Shown here: positions 16,553 to 25,079 of the stretch, piece by piece
Layout: every line of letters starts with the position of its first letter
Position numbering within the stretch: position 1 is the stretch's first letter
Assembly (NCBI RefSeq): GCF_041081105.1
Contig: NZ_CP163528.1
Location: 4,836,001 to 4,900,000 of the forward strand
Direction: 5' to 3'
Length of the DNA: 64,000 bases
DNA from: Promicromonospora sp. Populi
GTDB taxonomy: Bacteria; Actinomycetota; Actinomycetes; Actinomycetales; Cellulomonadaceae
Position numbers and translations under genes: made by a program
The notes under the pieces: model-generated
The model's database searches: none
What the model was told of the DNA's origin: nothing
Seen by the model: only the letters and a program-made list of their open reading frames with translations

Positions 16553-17383
16553 ATGACTACCCCAGTCGACCCGAGCACCCCGGGCAGCCCCGGGACTCAA
16601 GGCATCCCGGAGCCGCTGCCGCACGATCCCACGGCTGCGCTCAGCGTGCGGGGCCTCTGGAAGCGGTTCGGGCAGAAGATCGCCGTGTCCGGGGTCAGCC
16701 TGGACGTGCCCGCCGGCTCGTTCTACGGCCTGGTCGGTCCGAACGGGGCGGGCAAGACCACCATGCTCTCGATGGCCACCGGCCTGCTCCGGCCGGACTT
16801 CGGGTCGGCCTGGGTGCAGGGGGTGGACCTCTGGGCGCGTCCGGACGAGGCCAAGGCCACCCTCGGCGTGCTGCCCGACGGCGTGCGCCTGTTCGACCGG
16901 CTGACCGGCCGCCAGCTGCTCACGTACGCCGGGATGCTGCGCGGGATGGACAAGGACACCGTCGTGGAGCGCACGAACGACCTGCTGCAGGCGTTCGACC
17001 TGGGCGCGGACGCGGACACGTTCGTTGTGGACTACTCGGCCGGCATGACCAAGAAGATCGCGCTGGGCAGCGCCATGATCCACGCGCCGCGCACCCTGGT
17101 CCTGGACGAGCCGTTCGAGGCGGTGGACCCGGTGAGCGCGGCCAACATCCGCGACATCCTCAAGGACTACGTGGCGGGCGGCGGCACCGTGATCGTGTCC
17201 AGTCACGTGATGGACCTGGTGCAGCGCATGTGCGACCACGTCGCGGTGCTGGCTGCGGGGAAGGTGCTGGCGGCAGGCACGGTGGACGAGGTACGCGGCG
17301 AACAGAGCCTCGAGGACCGGTTCGTGGACCTCGTCGGCGGCCGTCAGCACTCGGAGGGGCTCTCATGGTTGCGCGGTTCCTGA
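16553..17383 (+). CDS. ABC transporter ATP-binding protein
   Basis: A single nucleotide-binding domain of the drug/lipid exporter type (CcmA/ABC-2): Walker A GPNGAGKTTML, the Q-loop region, signature DYSAGMTKKIALG (a variant of LSGGQ with SAGM), Walker B TLVLDEPFEAVDPVS and the H-loop VIVSSHVMDL. Length is 276 residues with a Pro-rich N-terminus before the domain. TACGGT lies 6 bases before the ATG, so it is probably a leaderless start. The stop lies 19 bases inside the following permease gene, so the two are coupled and form one exporter. Cargo unknown. Confidence 0.92.
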   Translation: MTTPVDPSTPGSPGTQGIPEPLPHDPTAALSVRGLWKRFGQKIAVSGVSLDVPAGSFYGLVGPNGAGKTTMLSMATGLLRPDFGSAWVQGVDLWARPDEAKATLGVLPDGVRLFDRLTGRQLLTYAGMLRGMDKDTVVERTNDLLQAFDLGADADTFVVDYSAGMTKKIALGSAMIHAPRTLVLDEPFEAVDPVSAANIRDILKDYVAGGGTVIVSSHVMDLVQRMCDHVAVLAAGKVLAAGTVDEVRGEQSLEDRFVDLVGGRQHSEGLSWLRGS

Positions 17384-18975
17384 CCCTCAAGCTGACGCTG
17401 ATGGGCAACACGTTCCGCAGGAGCGTGTGGCAGACGATCGGCATGATCGTCGCGGCGGTGTACGCGCTCGGCGTCGTGGGCGTCATCGTGGGCCTCGTGG
17501 TGTTCCTGGGGGTCGCCGGGAATCCGGCCTGGGCCGGTCTGGCGATCACCCTCGGCGGAGCCCTCCTGGTCGTGGGCTGGTGGATCATCCCGATCTTCGC
17601 CTTTGGTGTCGATGCCACGCTGGACCCGCACCGGTTCACGACGTTTGCGATTCCCCGGCGCACGCTCGTGGCGGGGCTGGCCGTCGCGGGCCTGGTCTCG
17701 GTACCCGGTATCGCCACCGTGCTGATCGCGCTCGGGTCCTCCGCTGCCTGGGTGCTGGAGCCCGGTGTGCTCCTGATCGCCCTCGTCGGCGCGCTGCTCG
17801 GCGTCGCCACGTGCGTGCTCGGGTCGCGTGCGATCACGACGGTGTTGGCCCCCGTGCTGGAGTCCCGCCGGTACCGCGAGCTCGTCACGATCGTGGCGCT
17901 TGTTCTCATCGTGCTGATCGGCCCGCTGATCAGCTGGCTGGCCAACGGCGCAGAGGCATCGGTCGAGGGCAAGTCCGGCGGCACCGAGACCGCGGTCCTT
18001 CCGCTGTTCGAGCAGGCTGCCGGCTTCGTGGGCTGGACCCCCTTCGGCGCGGCCTGGTCACTCGGGAGCACGGCGCACGACGGCGACTGGGCGGGCCTGG
18101 CCGGCCGGCTCGCCGTCGCGCTCGCCACCATCGCTCTGGCCTGGCTCGTATGGGACCGGGCACTGGCCCGCGCCCTGGTGAGCCCGCCCGTGGGCGACGG
18201 CAGCGGCGGCAAGGCGAAGGGCCTCGGGGCGTTCGGCCGCGTGCCGTTCTCGCCCACGTGGGCAGTCGCCGCCCGGACCGCCACCTATTGGCTGCGTGAC
18301 CCGCGCTACTCCGGCTCGATAGCCATAGTGCCCCTGCTGCCGGTCATCATGTACTTCACGGCGCAGAGCACGGGCAGCTACTTCATGCTCCTTGCGACCG
18401 GGCCGTTCGTGGCCTGGATGCTCGGTTTCAGCATCTCCAACGACATCGGCTACGACAACACGGCGTTCGCCCTGCACGTCGCCGCGGGCGTCGACGGCCG
18501 GGCCGACCGGTGGGGCCGGGCGATCCCGATGCTGGTGGTCGGCCCCCTCGTCAGCGCCGCCACGGTTCTGGTGTCGGTCTGGGCGGCCGACTCCTGGCAT
18601 CTCACGCTGCCCCTGCTGGGGCTTGCGTTCGGTGCCCTGCTGGTCAGCACCGCTGTGTCGAGCGCAGTCTCGGCCCGCCTCGTCTACCCGGTGGCCAAGC
18701 CAGGGGAGAGCCCGCTCAAGTCCCCGCAGGGTGCGGCGCTGGCCACGATCGTGGCGCAGGGCCTCGGCTTCGCCATCACGGCCGCGCTGTCGCTGCCGGT
18801 CTTCGCGGTCGGCATCGCTGCGCTGCTGATCGGCGGGGTGCTGTGGGGTGCCGCCGCGATCGTCGTGGGTGTCGCCTACGGCGCGCTGATCCTGGTCCTG
18901 GCCGTGCGGTTCGGCGCTCGCGTGTACAACAAGCGGCTTCCGGAGCTGCTCCAGCAGGTCCAGTCCTTCCCGTGA
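17365..18975 (+). CDS. ABC exporter membrane protein
   Basis: The 536-residue protein is strongly hydrophobic with about 12 predicted membrane helices: for example IGMIVAAVYALGVVGVIVGL near 26-45, TIVALVLIVLIGPLISWL near 170, ALATIALAWLVW near 252, and several near the C-terminus (about 405-530). It starts 19 bases before the end of the ATPase gene, preceded by GGAGGGG, so the pair form one transporter. It resembles ABC-2-type transporter permeases described in actinobacteria, but substrate and exact family are not readable by eye. Confidence 0.85.
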   Translation: MVARFLTLKLTLMGNTFRRSVWQTIGMIVAAVYALGVVGVIVGLVVFLGVAGNPAWAGLAITLGGALLVVGWWIIPIFAFGVDATLDPHRFTTFAIPRRTLVAGLAVAGLVSVPGIATVLIALGSSAAWVLEPGVLLIALVGALLGVATCVLGSRAITTVLAPVLESRRYRELVTIVALVLIVLIGPLISWLANGAEASVEGKSGGTETAVLPLFEQAAGFVGWTPFGAAWSLGSTAHDGDWAGLAGRLAVALATIALAWLVWDRALARALVSPPVGDGSGGKAKGLGAFGRVPFSPTWAVAARTATYWLRDPRYSGSIAIVPLLPVIMYFTAQSTGSYFMLLATGPFVAWMLGFSISNDIGYDNTAFALHVAAGVDGRADRWGRAIPMLVVGPLVSAATVLVSVWAADSWHLTLPLLGLAFGALLVSTAVSSAVSARLVYPVAKPGESPLKSPQGAALATIVAQGLGFAITAALSLPVFAVGIAALLIGGVLWGAAAIVVGVAYGALILVLAVRFGARVYNKRLPELLQQVQSFP

Positions 18976-19010
18976 TCGGGCGTGTCAGTGACCCCTCCTA
19001 GCCTGGGCTC

Positions 19011-19802
19011 ATGACTCGTTTCACGGCCCACGACGATCTGAAGCACGCCGAGTTCGTCGCGGCGGACCTGACCGGCGCCCGCTTCCGCTTCGCAAAGCTG
19101 GAGGGTGCGGCGTTCGAGCAGTCGTACCTGCCGCGCGCCGTGATGCGCGGGGTCGACCTGAGCGACGCGGACATCGACGGTTACGTCGTCGGGCTCAAGG
19201 TCAACGGTGTTGAGGTGCTGCCGCTGATCGAGGCCGAGCTCAACCGCCAGTACCCGGGTCGGGAGCATGCTCGGTCTCAGGTCCTGGGGGAGCAGCGGGA
19301 ATCGTTCGAGGCCGCGCTGCGTACGTGGTCGGTCACGCTCGACCGGGTCGCGACCATGCCCGCCGGAACGGTGGACCAGCAGGTAGACGGCGAGTGGTCG
19401 GTCGCTCAGACGTTGCGACACCTGGTCTTCGCCGTCGACGGCTGGGTGCGACACGGGATCCAGGGTCTCGACGGCGCGTTCAGCCCGATCGGCCTCCCGT
19501 TCTCCGAGTTCGACGACGAGGCGGCCGCGTTCGGCGTCGACGTGGCGGCAACGCCGTCGTACGAGGAGGTCCAGGCGGCCTGGGCGGACCGCGTGGCTCA
19601 GGTGCGTGCGCTGTACGACTCCCTGACCCGGGAGCAGTTCGAGGCCCCGGCCCGACGGCTTCCGCCGTGGGAACCGGAGACGCGCAGCCTGCCCGTGTGG
19701 CGCTGTCTCGGAGTGATCGTCAATGAGTCCTGGGAGCACCACCGGTTCGCGGCACGTGACCTCGACGAGCTCGAGCGACGGCGACTGGCGCCCGGCACGT
19801 AG
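19011..19802 (+). CDS. Pentapeptide-repeat N-terminus fused to a DinB-like domain
   Basis: The first 60 residues contain pentapeptide-like A(D/N)LxG steps (AEFVAADLTGARFRFAKLEG, VDLSDADIDGYVV). Residues about 85-245 form a four-helix DinB-like domain with possible metal-binding histidines in LRHLVFAVDGWVRHG and NESWEHHRFAARDL. DinB-superfamily members include thiol-dependent S-transferases; this one's activity is unknown. TAGCCT lies 6 bases before the ATG, with no ribosome binding site, so the transcript is probably leaderless. Its TAG stop doubles as the start of the -10-like TAGAAT in front of ychF. Confidence 0.82.
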   Translation: MTRFTAHDDLKHAEFVAADLTGARFRFAKLEGAAFEQSYLPRAVMRGVDLSDADIDGYVVGLKVNGVEVLPLIEAELNRQYPGREHARSQVLGEQRESFEAALRTWSVTLDRVATMPAGTVDQQVDGEWSVAQTLRHLVFAVDGWVRHGIQGLDGAFSPIGLPFSEFDDEAAAFGVDVAATPSYEEVQAAWADRVAQVRALYDSLTREQFEAPARRLPPWEPETRSLPVWRCLGVIVNESWEHHRFAARDLDELERRRLAPGT

Positions 19803-19813
19803 AATTTCGCGAC

Positions 19814-20899
<1,086 letters not shown>

Positions 20900-21229
20900 A
20901 ATAGGTAAGAAGTGGTACTCGCAAGGTGACCACCAGGGCGTAGGAGCGCCCCAGTCGGTTGAGCAGCGCTCCGCGACGTTGCGTCCAGTGTCGGCCTCGG
21001 CGTCGAACACCGGCGGATGCCCGCCGCGGCTACCGCGACGCAGCCGATGGGCCGCGTGGTCCTTCTACTCCGAGCCGACCAGCCCACCGGCCCTGTGGCC
21101 GGGCCATTCACAAGACAGGCCCTAGGGCCTGCGCATGAATCTGGGCAATTCACCTGACCCATCCTGATTGTCTACCGCTCCGAACCTTCTCAGGCGGCAG
21201 CTTGCCGCCAGCACAAAGGAGGATCGGTC
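20900..21229. other. 330-base stretch without a supported gene
   Basis: No frame here has a recognisable protein, ribosome binding site and start together. Short open frames on both strands are Arg/Pro/Ser-rich and look like high-GC noise. No transposase motif or clean terminal repeat was seen. It may hold the ychF end and the promoter of the following secreted-peptide/molybdoenzyme unit, or decayed coding sequence. Confidence 0.5.
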
Positions 21230-21352
21230 ATGCGTACGCCAAGAATCGCTCTCTTCGCTGCCACAGCGGCCCTGGTGGGCCTGGTGGGCCTGCCAATGGC
21301 AGCCGCGCCGGCCGGTGCGGCAGAGAGCAACGAGCTCACGCTTAGCCAATGA
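21230..21352 (+). CDS. 40-residue secreted stub peptide upstream of the molybdoenzyme
   Basis: AAAGGAGG lies 6 bases before this ATG. The product starts MRTPRIALFAATAALVGLVG, a classic Sec signal peptide with an A-x-A cleavage site (PAGAAES), and leaves only about ten mature residues (ESNELTLSQ) before the stop. The stop overlaps the next ATG as ATGA. It looks like the front of a secreted protein (for example a fasciclin-type or copper-binding protein) cut short, or a leader that couples translation into the molybdoenzyme gene. The signal peptide and SD are clear; the biological role is a guess. Confidence 0.6.
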   Translation: MRTPRIALFAATAALVGLVGLPMAAAPAGAAESNELTLSQ

Positions 21353-22941
21353 CACAGGCAACCGAGAGCCCCGTGGCGCCTTCGGTCGAACGCGCTCCGG
21401 GCGGCGTGGGCTGGGCCGCGCTCTCGGGCGTGCTCGCCGGTGGCGCCGGGCTGGCCATCGCTGAGCTCGTTGCCGCGGTCGTCGCGCCCGGTGCCAGCAC
21501 GCTGTTCGCAGGCGGCGCCGCCGTGGTCGACGCCGTGCCCCCAGGGCTCAAGGATGTTGCCGTGGAGTGGTTCGGCACCAACGACAAGGCCGTGCTGCTC
21601 GCCACGATGGGTGTGGTGCTGGCCCTGGGAGCAGCGCTCGCGGGCTGGCTGGAGCTGCGCCGTCCGCCGGTGGGCGCGGTGCTGGTGGGAGTTGTCGGCG
21701 TCGTTGGGGTCGTGGTCGCGTTGCTGCGCCCGAGCGCGACGCCGCTGTGGGCACTGCCCAGCGCCATCGGGCTGGGCGCCGCGGTGCTCCTGCTGCGTGC
21801 CGCCGTGGCGCGGCTGCGGACTATGCCGGGGCGGAGCGAGGTCTCGGCGGGCGAGACTCCGGGCGGCGCCATGGACCGGCGTGGTTTCCTGACCGTATCG
21901 GGCATCACCGTGGGTGTCGCGGTGCTCGCGCTAGCCGGCTCGCGCATGCTGGCGATGGGCTCGACCGCGATCAGCGCCGTGCGGGAGAAGCTCCGCCTGC
22001 CCGCCGCGCGCATGCCGGCACCGCCGGTGCCCGCCGGGGCTGACCTGAAGCTCGACGACCTGGCGCCGTATGTCACCCCGAACTCGGACTTCTACCGCAT
22101 CGACACCGCGCTGATCGTGCCGCAGCTGAACCCACAGGACTGGTCGCTGGAGGTTCGCGGTCTGGTGGACGAGCCGTTCACGCTCACCTGGGACGAGCTC
22201 ATAGAGCTGCCGATGGAGGAGCACTACGTCACTCTCTCGTGCGTGAGCAACGCCGTGGGCGGCGACCTGGTCGGCAACGCCCTCTGGCTCGGCTACCCGA
22301 TCCGCGCGCTGCTGGAACGGGCAAAGCCTCAGGCCGGCGCCGACATGGTGCTCTCCGGCAGCGACGACGGGTTCAGCGCCGGCACGCCGCTGGAGGTGCT
22401 CCAGGACCCGGACCGCGAGAGCCTGCTCGCGATCGGCATGAACGGCGAGCCGCTGCCCCTGGAGCACGGCTTCCCCGCGCGGCTGGTGGTGCCCGGCCTG
22501 TACGGGTACGTCTCGGCGACCAAGTGGGTCACCTCGCTGGAGGTGACCACCTTCGACGCCGACGAGGGCTACTGGACCCCGCGTGGCTGGTCCGCACTGG
22601 GGCCGATCAAGATCGCGTCGCGCATCGACGTGCCGCGCCTGTCCGTGCCCCCGTCGGCCGGCGCCGTGACCGTGGCCGGCGTGGCCTGGGCGCAGCACAC
22701 CGGCATCAGCAAGGTCGAGGTCCGTGCCGACGGCGGCGACTGGGTCACCGCCGAGCTCGCCGAGACGGTGGGCCCCGACACGTGGCGCCAGTGGCACGTC
22801 TCGATCGATCTGGATGCCGGTTACCACAGCCTGGCGGTGCGCGCCACGGACTCGGACGGGCAGGTCCAGACCGAGACCAAGGCGCCGCCGGCTCCCGACG
22901 GCGCGTCGGGCTGGCAGACCATCTCGATCAACGTGGACTAA
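21349..22941 (+). CDS. Membrane-anchored sulfite-oxidase-family molybdopterin oxidoreductase
   Basis: The 530-residue protein opens with about four membrane helices (WAALSGVLAGGAGLAIAELV, VLLATMGVVLALGAALAG and two more to about 160), then a second hydrophobic segment after an RRGFLTVSGITVGVAVLAL twin-arginine-like stretch (about 180-200). The outer part is the SUOX molybdopterin domain with PNSDFYRID, WDELIELP, the molybdenum-ligand Cys in HYVTLSCVSNAVGG, and PARLVVPGLYGY, followed by the Mo-Co dimerisation Ig-like domain. It probably oxidises or reduces a small substrate outside the membrane; substrate unknown. The ATG overlaps the stop of the secreted stub. No electron-transfer partner is adjacent. 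Confidence 0.93.
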   Translation: MTQATESPVAPSVERAPGGVGWAALSGVLAGGAGLAIAELVAAVVAPGASTLFAGGAAVVDAVPPGLKDVAVEWFGTNDKAVLLATMGVVLALGAALAGWLELRRPPVGAVLVGVVGVVGVVVALLRPSATPLWALPSAIGLGAAVLLLRAAVARLRTMPGRSEVSAGETPGGAMDRRGFLTVSGITVGVAVLALAGSRMLAMGSTAISAVREKLRLPAARMPAPPVPAGADLKLDDLAPYVTPNSDFYRIDTALIVPQLNPQDWSLEVRGLVDEPFTLTWDELIELPMEEHYVTLSCVSNAVGGDLVGNALWLGYPIRALLERAKPQAGADMVLSGSDDGFSAGTPLEVLQDPDRESLLAIGMNGEPLPLEHGFPARLVVPGLYGYVSATKWVTSLEVTTFDADEGYWTPRGWSALGPIKIASRIDVPRLSVPPSAGAVTVAGVAWAQHTGISKVEVRADGGDWVTAELAETVGPDTWRQWHVSIDLDAGYHSLAVRATDSDGQVQTETKAPPAPDGASGWQTISINVD

Positions 22942-23087
22942 CCGGGGTGGTCGGGTCGTAGCTCGCGATCGGTACGCGTGCTCCACAGGCATCGACTCGG
23001 CCATCACAACGATGCACGGTTGGGCGACACATTCTGATCAGCGGAGCCGAGGTTCTACCTGGGGAAATGCGCGCCCGTACGCGTGGA

Positions 23088-23459
23088 TCACGCGCCTCCA
23101 TGGCCGTGGACGAGGCAGAACGGATACCCAACGGGGTCGAGGAACACTCGGTACCCGGTCTCCGGCGAACCCGGCGCACGCGTGGCACCAAGGGCGATGA
23201 CGGCCCGCTGGGCGGCTTCGATGTTCTGAACTCGGATGTCGAGGTGCAGCCGCCCACCCTGCGCTGGGTCGCGCCAACGTGGGGCCACCCATTCGTCGAC
23301 TCCCTGGAACGCCAGCTCCCTCGTGCCGGGCTCTCGCCCGATCACGACCCATCCGTTGCCGTCCTCGTTGATGCGCATCCCCAGCAACTCGCAGTAGAAC
23401 TCGGCGAGCAGCCGGGGATCCGGGCATTCAACTACAGTCTTCTCGAGTCGGCCGATCAT
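23088..23459 (-). CDS. VOC-family (glyoxalase/bleomycin-resistance fold) protein
   Basis: The 123-residue product has the two beta-alpha-beta-beta-beta modules of the VOC fold: IGRLEKTVVECPDPRLLAEF then YCELLGMRI, and later RLHLDIRVQNIEAAQ and GYRVFLDPVGYPFCLVHG. The C-terminal FLDPxGxPFCL is common in actinobacterial members annotated only as VOC proteins. The ATG at 23459 was preferred over one eight codons upstream because it starts at the first strand. Possible metal-binding or drug-binding function cannot be assigned. The preceding 146 bases downstream of the molybdoenzyme hold nothing I can name. Confidence 0.85.
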   Translation of the reverse strand: MIGRLEKTVVECPDPRLLAEFYCELLGMRINEDGNGWVVIGREPGTRELAFQGVDEWVAPRWRDPAQGGRLHLDIRVQNIEAAQRAVIALGATRAPGSPETGYRVFLDPVGYPFCLVHGHGGA

Positions 23460-23643
23460 GGGCCAAGTGTGCTGGCCGAGCATGCTCGCGGCGACAAAAG
23501 CGCCCAGGCGCGGGGGAGCGGAGCAGACATGCCCGTGACCCTGAGGGATCGACCAGGCCGAGGGTCAACCGGGCGGAATGTGATTCACGCCGCCAGGCGC
23601 CATGCGTAGCCTTGAATCCTGTCCGCACGCGAGGAGGTCGCTG

Positions 23644-23793
23644 ATGGCTGGTCTATGGGGTAGGAAGTCTCGCGCGAAGAGCTTGAAGCGTGGCACGTGG
23701 GGAAGTACGACGAAGGGTCGTAGCAAGAGCCTGTTCAAGGGACTGTGGGGCAGCAGCAAGGGGAGCAAGCACAGCAAGCGCGGCCTGTGGTGA
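23644..23793 (+). CDS. 49-residue cationic Trp/Lys-rich repeat peptide coupled to lysE
   Basis: GGAGG lies 6 bases before the ATG. The product is MAGLWGRKSRAKSLKRGTWG followed by STTKGRSKSLFKGLWG and SSKGSKHSKRGLW. It has 9 Lys, 5 Arg, 1 His and no acidic residue. Its four Trp, at 5, 19, 35 and 49, divide it into imperfect units of 14, 16 and 14 residues, each opening with G(L/T)WG and ending in a basic pair or Lys. Its stop overlaps the LysE start as GTGA. It uses codons rare for this genome (CTA, AGG, TTG, TCT). I do not recognise the family. Options are a Lys/Arg-sensing leader for the exporter, a secreted or nucleic-acid-binding cationic peptide, or an exporter-associated toxin. Confidence 0.65.
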   Translation: MAGLWGRKSRAKSLKRGTWGSTTKGRSKSLFKGLWGSSKGSKHSKRGLW

Positions 23794-24422
23794 CCTGGGC
23801 AGCGGTGCTGGGTGTGGCCCTGGTGGAGCTGGGGATGGCGCTGACGCCGGGCCCGAACATGGTTCATCTGGCGTCCCGCTCTATCGGGCACGGGACCCGC
23901 GCCGGGCTGACCGCTCTGGCGGGCACGGCCGTCGGGTTTCTGGTCTATCTCGTCGCCGCCGCGTTGGGCCTAGCGGCGCTGTTCAGCGCTGTGCCCACGC
24001 TCTTCGTGGTGGTCAAGGTCGCCGGAGCGATCTATCTCGGCTATCTCGCGTGGGAGATCTTGCGACCCGGTGGTCGATCGGTCTTCGATCCGGCCGAGGT
24101 AGCGCCGGTGCGCCCCGCGCGGTTGTTCGGAATGGGGCTGGTGACCAACCTCCTCAACCCCAAGATCGCTCTGCTGTATGCAGCCCTGCTCCCACAGTTC
24201 ATCGATCCGTCCCGTCCGGTGTGGTCCCAGTTTCTGCTGCTCGGCGGCGTGCAGATCGGCATCGGGGTCACGGTGAACGGGCTTGTCGTCCTGAGCGCGG
24301 CACGGCTGGCGGGCTTCCTGCGTGGACGTTCGCGGCTGTTGCAGGTGCAGCGCTGGGTGTCGGGGACAGTACTGGCCGGTTTCGCAGTCAAGCTTGCCTT
24401 CGAACGGCAACCCGCGACCTAG
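23790..24422 (+). CDS. LysE/RhtB-family amino acid exporter
   Basis: The 210-residue membrane protein starts VTWAAVLGVALVELGMALTP, continues with GPNMVHLASRSIGHG (the LysE-family G-P-N motif), and has six hydrophobic segments in all, including LVYLVAAALGLAALFS, LFVVVKVAGAIYLGYLAWEIL and VTNLLNPKIALLYAALLPQF with the family N-P-K. The family exports amino acids such as Lys/Arg, homoserine or threonine by proton exchange. I chose the GTG at 23790, which overlaps the upstream peptide stop as GTGA; a GTG one codon earlier is possible. Coupling to a Lys/Arg-rich peptide suggests basic amino acids as substrate, which is inference. Confidence 0.9.
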   Translation: MTWAAVLGVALVELGMALTPGPNMVHLASRSIGHGTRAGLTALAGTAVGFLVYLVAAALGLAALFSAVPTLFVVVKVAGAIYLGYLAWEILRPGGRSVFDPAEVAPVRPARLFGMGLVTNLLNPKIALLYAALLPQFIDPSRPVWSQFLLLGGVQIGIGVTVNGLVVLSAARLAGFLRGRSRLLQVQRWVSGTVLAGFAVKLAFERQPAT

Positions 24423-24546
24423 TCCGCTTCCACGCCGGTGTATCAGTGTCCTGGCAGAGAAATCCAGGCGGTGGCATGTCGCAGTGCCTAAGAGCGGCCG
24501 TTCGCCGCCTCCCTGGGTGTCAGTGGCCGCCTGTACTCTCCCGCGG

Positions 24547-25035
24547 GTGAGCATGATCGGTGAGTACATCCGCTTGGCGCCGGGCGATTTCAGGAAGGCG
24601 TTGTCCGAGCCCGAGTGGGCCCGCGACATGATCGATGAATTGTGGGAAGCCGAGGACGAGGAAGACCCACGCCTGTTCGACATCGACAAGGCGTGGCACG
24701 GCCTTTCACTCGTCTTCGAGCGTGCGGGAGTGTCCAGGGCGGTGGTGTTCGGAGACGACCCTGTGCCAGGAGCAGACGACTGGGGCTACGGCCCACCATC
24801 GTCCTTGAGCCCGGAACGGGTCGCGGAACTTGCTGCCGTGTTGCGCTCACTCGACGGACAAGGGTCGGTTGAGGCAGTGCCCGTAGAAGCCTTCTTAGAG
24901 GGGGACATCTACCCGCAGGGCATCTGGAACGAGCCTGACTCGGGGCCGTACCTTGTCAGCCATCTCGAAGGGCTGACTACCTTCTTCGTCGACGCGGCCG
25001 ACGCAGGCATGGGAGTGCTCGTCTGGCTCGACTGA
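24547..25035 (+). CDS. DUF1877 (YfbM-like) family protein
   Basis: The 162-residue acidic protein matches the DUF1877/YfbM pattern: an N-terminal MIGEYIRLAP, a FDIDKAWHGLSLVF segment, GYGPPSSLSPERVAELAAVL, and YLVSHLEGLTTFFVDAADAG near the end. Function is unknown; the family is widespread and cytoplasmic. TACTCT lies 7 bases before the GTG, which suggests a leaderless start there rather than the ATG two codons later. It converges on the dehydrogenase gene with 44 bases between. The 124-base gap after lysE holds nothing further. Confidence 0.82.
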   Translation: MSMIGEYIRLAPGDFRKALSEPEWARDMIDELWEAEDEEDPRLFDIDKAWHGLSLVFERAGVSRAVVFGDDPVPGADDWGYGPPSSLSPERVAELAAVLRSLDGQGSVEAVPVEAFLEGDIYPQGIWNEPDSGPYLVSHLEGLTTFFVDAADAGMGVLVWLD

Positions 25036-25079
25036 GAGTGGCAGTCTCCAAGCCGTGACCGGCGCCGTCGCACAGAAAC

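Noticed and set aside
21000..21120. Possible IS remnant in the gap after ychF
   Set aside because: No transposase motif, terminal repeat or target duplication could be seen.
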